Shown: piece after piece, positions 27,199 to 32,611 of the stretch
Numbering within the stretch: the first letter of the stretch is position 1
How the letters are laid out: every line of letters begins with the position of its first letter
Assembly (NCBI GenBank): GCA_003427395.1
Contig: BFEA01000386.1
Coordinates: forward strand, 374,905-407,515
DNA length: 32,611 nucleotides
Direction: 5' to 3'
Source of the DNA: Chara braunii
Lineage: Eukaryota > Streptophyta > Charophyceae > Charales > Characeae
The notes under the pieces: generated by a model
What the model was told of the DNA's origin: nothing
Seen by the model: only the letters and a program-made list of their open reading frames with translations
The model's database searches: none
Program-made: the position numbers and the translations under genes

Positions 27199-27414
27199 CT
27201 GTTGCCGGTTGACTTGATTGATCTGATCGATTAGCTCCTGATTTTCTGCATACCACTGCAGCTTCCTCTCCATCTCCTTAACAACCTTCGCATGCTCCTC
27301 TCTCTCTTTTGTAAGCTGGGCTCTGGTCTCTTCCAGTGCAGCATCTTCCTTGGCCATTTGCTCAGGATCAATCCCAGCTATTCGGTTTTCAAGCTCTTTG
27401 CGTCCTTTGCGTGC
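27199..27414 (-). CDS. candidate host-gene exon C (72 codons, coiled coil)
   Basis: Minus strand, 216 bp, phase 0 at both ends if acceptor CGTAAG|GCACGC (27414) and donor GGCAACAG|GTCAAG (27199) are used. Both sites are weaker than those of exon B, so the edges may shift. The peptide is a highly charged coiled coil (ARKGRKELENRIAGIDPEQ, then LEETRAQLTKEREEHAK) ending KLQWYAENQELIDQ. That Trp-Tyr-Ala-Glu-Asn-Gln segment reminds me of centriolar/transition-zone coiled-coil proteins of the CEP162 type, recalled and not tested. Neighbouring candidate exons on the same strand lie 1.6-1.8 kb away on each side. Codon use is ordinary and there are no stops, unlike the transposon remnants. Confidence 0.55.
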
Positions 27415-27555
27415 CTTACGATATACATCATGCAGCACAGAAAATGCACAGACTGATGCTTGTCAGTACTTGCCTGAGTTGATAACTTCTGAAAATTTTC
27501 CCTCATGAGATCTGATCTCCTTGACTGGACCCCCAGATACTATACCCTAACCAAG
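27415..27555. other. intronic-looking spacer
   Basis: No gene signal. The frame of exon C stays open to about 27463, so the true exon start could lie further right. Confidence 0.3.
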
Positions 27556-27720
27556 AGGCCAGCGGCCTAGCTCAGTTGGCAGAGCATGAAAGCTGCATTC
27601 AATAGGCCGTAAGTTCAATTCCCCACGCCTTCCATTCGAATCCCCACGGCCTCCTGCAGCGCTGCGGGTTCACCAGCTGAGATAGTCAGCTTGCCTCTCT
27701 CGGTTCGTTGGAAGGGGGGT
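27556..27720 (+). mobile_element. tRNA-derived SINE, copy 2
   Basis: A box TAGCTCAGTTGGCAGAGC (27568-27585), B box GTTCAATTCC (27613-27622), and a body with CACCAGCTGAGATAGTCAG matching the copies at 1219 and 10330. GCAGCGCTGC in the body is shared with several other places. It sits in the presumed intron between exons B and C. Confidence 0.78.
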
Positions 27721-27747
27721 TCCAGGTGTCGTCCGTTCCATCCATTG

Positions 27748-27858
27748 CTACCGTCTTCCCCTGAACACAACGCACCCTCATTTTGGCTGTACCTGACCAG
27801 AAATGTAGCTCGTATACATTCATTGTCAGGGTGCATTATGTTCGGGGGAAGAAGGTAG
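27748..27858 (+). mobile_element. 111-bp foldback element, copy A
   Basis: Terminal arms 27748-27778 and 27828-27858 are inverted repeats, 27 of 31 positions paired (CTACCGTCTTCCCCTGAA... against CTACCTTCTTCCCCCGAA...). The 49-bp centre begins CATTTTGGCTGTACCTG. An element of the same length and layout lies inverted at 29571-29681. Confidence 0.75.
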
Positions 27859-29051
27859 GGTTAGGTTCAGCCCTGAGGGGATAGGCTCAACCCATAACCC
27901 TTAGTGTACTGCGCCTCCGTTGCGTAGATGTGGATTACTTGTCGGGTTTGTGGGTAGACTGGTACACGAATGCGGAGGTCGCCATACTACATAGTTGGGT
28001 AGAGAATGTGAGGTAGGAAGGTGGCTAGCGAGACACTAAAAAAATATTGACAGAAGAAAATAGTGTAGTGCATACAGCTGTCCCCCATATATGAGAACCA
28101 AGACTCTGATTATGACCTGGATGTCAATCCCTTGAGCCTAACTTAAGGTGGATCTGTCTTTTCGGCCCAACTTCACTGGCATGACTTGAGACTTAGACCA
28201 CCACTTGCCCCCTGATGATCCACCCTAACACAAGAAGATTGTGGGTACCAGTGACTTTCAGAGAGATGGTTAGTGGAGGGCCAAAAATTTGCCGTTTTCG
28301 CCACATCATCACAAAGAAACATAGCTGAAATTATGCCGTTTTCGCCACATCATCACCACCACTAGCCTTCTGCGACTCTGATTACTCATTGGCCTATTTC
28401 TGATGGGGTTTGTACCGTTCTTGGCTTTCTGTACAAAAGGAAAAAGGGATCAGCTCTCTTGACTAGCTATTCATTCGCTGTCTTCTATAAGAACTGGAGT
28501 GTAGCTCCTCTCAGCTTCTGTCAGTCGCCGTCAGCTTTCTGCACAACACTCAAGAGCTCTTTTCTCCCTGTCTGTGTCCTGCGCTAAATTTGACTAAATG
28601 GGGACTTTTCTGTTCTCTTTCTTCCTAGATTAATTTATTTTGGCTTGTGAGGAAAGTCGAATTCGGGTCTAAATGGGAAGTTCCTAAGGTTTCCCTATTC
28701 TGGTCTTTATCGTCTGTTGATCTGTCAAGTGTTTTCTGGGGAGGGGTCTGACTTAAAGTGTGGGCCAAACTAGCAATCAATCCTTCTGAAGGAAGTAATC
28801 AGTGTTGTCAGGATTCCCTGGGCTGTAACATGATCAACCCTTGAGCGTGAGTAAATTTTGGACATGTCCCGACTTGCCAGGGAAATAGGAACTCCACTGA
28901 CGCTCCCCAGAATGTATAAAGAGCCGGGCCCATAAGGACCTCTTGAAAAAGAAAAAGAAAAAGAAAAAAAAAGCGAGGGATTTTCAAAACCCAAGTAAAA
29001 CCTGGAAAAGAATCAACAAGCACTCTCCAGAGGTGTCCTGTATTCACTCAC
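27859..29051. other. no gene recognised
   Basis: Unique-looking sequence. GCCGTTTTCGCCACATCATCA is duplicated at about 28292 and 28333. An AG-rich run (GAAAAAGAAAAAGAAAAAG, 28945-28967) precedes exon B. Presumed intron. Confidence 0.4.
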
Positions 29052-29138
29052 CTTGTCGAGTTCAAATTTCAACTCGAGCTCCCGCGCATGCGCTTCTTGT
29101 TTGACTCGCTCCAGTTCGGCCTGCACATGCGCCAGTAT
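29052..29138 (-). CDS. candidate host-gene exon B (29 codons, coiled coil)
   Basis: Minus strand, 87 bp, phase 0/0. Acceptor GTGCTCCAG|ATACTGG (exon starts 29138) and a consensus donor GACAAG|GTGAGT (ends 29052). The encoded peptide (ILAHVQAELERVKQEAHARE, then LELKFELDK) is a pure amphipathic charged helix. This has the clearest splice sites of the four candidate exons. Confidence 0.6.
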
Positions 29139-29207
29139 CTGGAGCACTCACGATCTACAAAACATGTCTCAGCTTGTTGCCAGGCTACCCCCTAACATAG
29201 TTGTTTC

Positions 29208-29300
29208 CGTGAGGATTTGAACTCACAACGCCACGGTATTTTGTTGATCCACAATTCCATGTGTTTGCAATTCAGCACGGTACAGCTACAGCTGCTACAC
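29208..29300 (-). repeat. tRNA-like or SINE-like remnant, second family
   Basis: Minus strand contains a good B-box core GAGTTCAAATCCTC (about 29230-29243). A weak A-box candidate (TAGCTGTACCGTGCTG) lies near 29270-29288. No cloverleaf, and the sequence differs from the SINE at 1219. Confidence 0.35.
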
Positions 29301-29570
29301 CCTACTTTTCTTTTGCCATAATGGATCCTCATGTGCACAGATGACGACACCAGCAGCAGTAGCATCAGAAGTAACTACACGGGCATTCGCCACAAGCAAC
29401 AGGCGTGAAACACAAGCAAATATGCAATCATGGGATTGACCTCCCTTGATAAAGAGAAGGTGGATGTGCCAATGGTAGCAGCAAGAGTATCAGCCTTGAT
29501 AATAGTTGGAGTGCTGACAGCAGTGATAGCAGGGATAGTAGGACAGGATTTGGTTGCCGCAGTGGTAGCA
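29301..29570. other. no gene recognised
   Basis: Degenerate AGCAGTAG-type low-complexity sequence toward the right. Presumed intron between exons A and B. Confidence 0.4.
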
Positions 29571-29681
29571 CTATCGTCTTAACCCGAATACAACGCCCCG
29601 TCATTCTCGCCGCATCTGGACTTCAAAATACGCCAGATACAGCCATAATGATCGGGCATTATATTCGGGTGAAGATGGTAG
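29571..29681 (-). mobile_element. 111-bp foldback element, copy B (inverted relative to copy A)
   Basis: Arms of about 34 bases at 29571-29604 and 29648-29681 pair at 27 positions (CTATCGTCTTAACCCGAATA... against CTACCATCTTCACCCGAATA...). In complement the centre begins CATTATGGCTGTATCTGG, matching copy A, so the two are related and opposed. Confidence 0.72.
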
Positions 29682-29985
29682 AAGTAGCGGTAAAGCCAGT
29701 GCTACCAGTAGTGGTGCTATGTAGTTAGTAACTTAGTAGCTGTAGCACTCGTAGTACAATGCTTGTAGACCTGGTCATGGTCTTATTAGTCAGCAGAGAG
29801 GAAGTAGAGGTGCTATCAAGGATAGGCAAGGGTAGAAGTGTGGTATTGGTGATGATAGTAGTGTAGTTAGAGTGGCAGTCGTGGTAGCCGTGGTGCTGAT
29901 GGTGGTCATAGAGCCAGTAGTGCAGTAGGGGTGACAGTAGCAGTATTACTAGAAGCCTAACAGCAGGAAGAGGTAGGGGAGGAGA
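29682..29985. repeat. degenerate GTA/GTG trinucleotide-rich sequence
   Basis: Irregular GTAGTA, GTGGTA and GTGCTA motifs over ~280 bp, a decayed trinucleotide repeat. No gene. Confidence 0.6.
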
Positions 29986-30100
29986 ATCACAAGTCAAAAG
30001 AGAAGGAAAAGGAGATCACAAGGAGGAGAAGGAGAAGGATAATAAGGGGAAGAAGAAGAGGCCGATGAGGGCCAAGAAGCGGAAGAAGTCACGTTATAAT
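29986..30100. repeat. purine-rich GA/GGA tract
   Basis: Nearly all A/G (GAAGGAAAAGGAG, GGAGGAGAAGGAGAAGG, GGAAGAAGAAGAGG). Confidence 0.8.
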
Positions 30101-30458
30101 AAGCGGCTTTGTCAACTCTATAATTGATAAGTGCATTCGCCAGCGAAATACTGCATAGCACACCGGCTAATGATTACATATGACAAGCTTTTTAGATCTA
30201 CAAATCGCTAAGGTGCATGCTCAAAACGCATCCAAGCATCATCCACGAACAACTGAGAAAGGGAGCAACCATCCAGAAACACAAAGGCCATGCAATACGT
30301 CCACATCTTAGAACATAGTTAGAAGTTGCCAACATCTTTTCAGAATAAGTGGACTATGCACTTTTGTCTGAAATGCTACTGCCATTTGAAAATGAGTTCT
30401 TTGATATTCACAGAAGTTTCTGAAAGGCTTGCACAGTTGCAACTTTGTCTACCCATCC

Positions 30459-30795
30459 TCTTCATCCTTTGAATCCTCTGTTTTTCATCCTTTGATTCCC
30501 CTGATTTTCCCTCACTCCACGCACTCTCTTCCTACCTTCCTTCCCTCCCTCTTCCTGTCATTCTCTGCCCGTCCATCCCTCCCTCCCTTCCTCCCTCTCT
30601 CCCTAACTCCTCCCCTCGCTCCCTTCCCCACCTCCTTCTCCTCCTCTATCCCCCCTTTCCTCTGTCACTCCCTTCTCCACCTCACTCTGCCTTGCCCTCT
30701 TCATATCTCCTCTTCCCACAATTTCCCTTCATCCTTCCTCCATCCTCCTCCTCCTCCTCCTGCTGCTGCTGCTGCTGCTCCTTCATTTTTGCTAG
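30459..30795. repeat. polypyrimidine tract ending in (CTC)n(TGC)n
   Basis: About 330 bases almost entirely C/T with few interruptions, ending in CTC repeats (about 30744-30760) and TGC repeats (30761-30779). The open plus frame through it (Pro/Ser/Leu-rich) is a by-product. Confidence 0.85.
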
Positions 30796-30909
30796 CCATC
30801 AGTCAGATAATTGAGAACGAGTTGAGGACACTGCAAAAAATGCCCCGAAGGTAACGGGCAGAAGGCAAGGGATGAGGACATGCTTGGAGTTGTCAGAGCA
30901 GTTCAGAAC

Positions 30910-31089
30910 CTCCAGGTTGAGTATGCGCTGAAAATGTGATGCTGCATCAGCTGATTTGCGACTGTAATCGATATGATGGCTTGCCAGAGTTGCAGCCAAA
31001 CGAGTGTTGTCCTCTTTAGTTCTCCTCTCATTCTCCTTCATTTCCGCTTGCATCTCTCGCAGACGTTCTACCATCCTCTCATTCTCCAT
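30910..31089 (-). CDS. candidate host-gene exon A (60 codons, coiled coil)
   Basis: Minus strand, 180 bp, phase 0/0 with acceptor GGTAAAG|ATGGAG (31089) and donor CTGGAG|GTTCTG (30910). Neither site is strong, and the frame stays open well to the right (to about 31395), so the start may lie upstream. The peptide is charged coiled coil with MENERMVERLREMQAEM, ERRTKEDNTRLAATLASH and DYSRKSADAASHFQR. It would precede exons B, C and D in one minus-strand gene. Confidence 0.5.
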
Positions 31090-31404
31090 CTTTACCACAA
31101 GGCATTCAACAGCAACACGACAAACAGCAAAATGGGCCACAATCACAGATGGTGATGCCAGCACACCAACATTGAGACAGACTCTAGACATGCAAAGTAA
31201 TGAAGGGCACAGAAAAACAATACAGACCCCAACATGCAGGCAGAAAATTGTCATAAAAGGACAAAGGGACATACTGCAATCAGACTTGTCTTTCTTGCCA
31301 CTCCGCATGCGTACAAACAGATATCGATCAAGCTGGCAACTTGCGCCCACACAAAGCTCAGAGTTAACGTAGCCAAGAACGCAGTTCAGATTCAAACTTG
31401 TCCC

Positions 31405-31422
31405 GTACGGCTATGGCCGTAC
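31405..31422. repeat. 7-bp perfect hairpin
   Basis: GTACGGC, TATG loop, GCCGTAC. Short, noted only. Confidence 0.6.
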
Positions 31423-31908
31423 ACCACACTCCCAGCAACTGGTTCATACACACACCCTGGATCTCCCTGGATGTCCCGCACAAACACACACTTCACACGT
31501 ACAGACACACACACACACACACTCTAACCTTTGTAATGACCCGCCAAAACACAGACTGAGAACACTGCTGATTTCTGGGATTTGCCGCTGGAATGAATGC
31601 CTTGCTGAGATTCCCGCTGAAATCCTACGGTACCAAAGGAGGGGTTTGGAAAAAGGGTGCCAGGCCGAAAACGGGATGCAGCCGAAACAGCAAAAGATAG
31701 ACCAGGGATCGAGCCCTGGCGAAGTCCGTAACACTATCCCCTCCCTCTAGAAGGCAACGTCCCGGCTGCCAAAAATCATGAAGCAATGCTAAAATCTGTG
31801 AAGGACGGGACGGGGTCGATCACTGGTTAACAAGTCGAAAAGGGAAGAGGGGTATAATGTGGGTGGCATGGGCTGCGGGAGTAAGAGGGAACAGGGTTTG
31901 GTACCGGT
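31423..31908. other. no gene recognised; CA-rich run and short palindrome
   Basis: (CA)n at about 31507-31524; CCAGGG/CCCTGG hairpin at about 31701-31718 next to CGTAACA, which in complement (TGTTACGGAC) could be an LTR start on the minus strand. Confidence 0.35.
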
Positions 31909-32150
31909 GAACAGAGTTGTCCTACTGATGAACTAGGGGGGGTTGCAAGGAACAGGGTAGTCCTACAAATGAACTAAAGGGAAGATAGGGAGCAGGGTGG
32001 TTCTACTGATGAACTAAGGGGACTGCATGGTTCGCTATAGGTTAAGGAGGAACAGAGTTCAGGGAACAGGGAACTTCTATTGATGTTCTAGTGGGTACGG
32101 GGAACAATGGTAAGGGAAACAGGGATCGGCTAATGATGTTCTACAGGGTT
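31909..32150. repeat. degenerate minisatellite, ~40-bp units then irregular
   Basis: Units combining GAACAGRGTWGTCCTAC, ATGAACTA and a G-rich linker start near 31909, 31949 and 31990. More diverged copies with GATGTTCTA lie near 32056 and 32115. Confidence 0.7.
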
Positions 32151-32186
32151 GTCACAGTCAGGAAAAATAAAAATGAAAATGTTTGT

Positions 32187-32611
32187 TCAGGATGCGAAGG
32201 CTGGTGTGTCCGAAGGAGTCGGAAGCAGAATCTCATTTAGGAACAAAGTGTCCAAGTGTCTTGAAAGGAGGGCTGCAGCGGTCTTGATCAGGTCTTTGGA
32301 GTAGGTGGTAGAAGCTGTCTTCAGCAGCTGCGATAGGTAGTAGTCCAAGAAGCGTAGTAGTAGTTCAAGTGTCAAAGTCCAAGTGGTAGGGTGTGTCCGG
32401 TACACGAACTGCAAATGAGGTCTGATCTGGGAAGCAAGGAAGTCGCAGACTGATGCAAAGATCCATGTCACAAGTTGCTGCTCCAGTAAGTCCGCGAGTC
32501 GGGATGCCGGCCAATGAAACAGCATGGTGGCCAAACCAGCTGCATAATCTCCATGAACAGTGAGGCAGCAGGCCATCGTCCTCGTGCGCTTGCCATTAGA
32601 TCCTTTATCGC
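32187..32611 (-). CDS. unrecognised protein fragment, open to the window edge
   Basis: Minus frame open from the right edge (32611) to a stop at 32187-32189, with an ATG at 32574-32576 and open in-frame sequence before it (SNGKRTRT). About 129 residues follow the ATG. It is rich in Leu, Ala, Thr and Tyr and probably mostly helical: ASRLADLLEQQLVTWIFA, LELLLRFLDYYLSQLLK, LDTLFLNEILLP. There are no Cys/His motifs and no signal peptide. Directly downstream lie the minisatellite and a possible LTR start on the same strand, so it might be part of an LTR element (for example a gag N-terminus), but this is inference. The start cannot be decided because the frame continues beyond the window. Confidence 0.4.
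   Translation of the reverse strand, partial: DKGSNGKRTRTMACCLTVHGDYAAGLATMLFHWPASRLADLLEQQLVTWIFASVCDFLASQIRPHLQFVYRTHPTTWTLTLELLLRFLDYYLSQLLKTASTTYSKDLIKTAAALLSRHLDTLFLNEILLPTPSDTPAFAS

Noticed and set aside
30429-30854. Pro/Ser/Leu-rich 141-codon plus-strand frame
   Set aside because: Polypyrimidine tract lacking stops by composition.

Overview
The window reads as nuclear DNA of a repeat-rich eukaryote, most likely a streptophyte (a Chara-like green alga would fit, but nothing here proves the species). Supporting this are the absence of bacterial-style gene clusters, canonical GT-AG splice sites, U6 snRNA-derived sequence, tRNA-derived SINEs, a PIF1-type Helitron, Ty3/gypsy and LINE remnants, and many long microsatellites. 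Single N's at 531, 895, 904, 912 and 12871 mark assembly joins or unresolved bases. Almost every recognisable coding stretch is a decayed mobile element carrying stops or frameshifts.

Layout. 1-1100: a triplicated 95-bp module, two strong splice donors, a 42-bp tandem repeat and a tRNA-like remnant. 1219-1375: SINE copy 1. 2845-4250: two broken LINE pieces on opposite strands. 5230-6446: unrecognised coding-like blocks around a ~160-bp tandem duplication. 6897-9030: a Ty3/gypsy pol on the minus strand whose middle (about 7370-8090) is inverted. 9060-11640: GC-rich repeats, AT-rich duplicated sequence and a third SINE. 11732-17003: a degenerate autonomous Helitron with a HUH/Y2 Rep domain, a PIF1 helicase and an in-frame Thr/Ser-rich C-terminal extension that may be joined by a 69-nt intron. 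17690-19474: a minus-strand gag pseudogene. 19503-21294: two opposed GGACC-rich retroposon-like blocks flanking a U6 foldback and a four-unit tandem repeat. 22100-23100: the PBS, leader and LTR of a minus-strand LTR element. 24018-24836: the 3' end of a LINE.

The right third (25.2-31.1 kb) holds four candidate minus-strand exons (31.0, 29.1, 27.3 and 25.3 kb). All have lengths divisible by three and phase 0 at both ends, and three of them encode coiled coil. They look like one host gene with introns of about 2 kb filled with SINE, foldback and low-complexity DNA. A ciliary or centriolar coiled-coil protein is my best guess. A pair of 111-bp foldback elements in opposite orientation lies in two of its introns.

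The observations most worth checking are the internally inverted gypsy pol, the Helitron helicase extension, the U6 inverted pair, the two 111-bp foldbacks, the perfect 14-bp GAAA-loop hairpin, and the phase-0 exon series.
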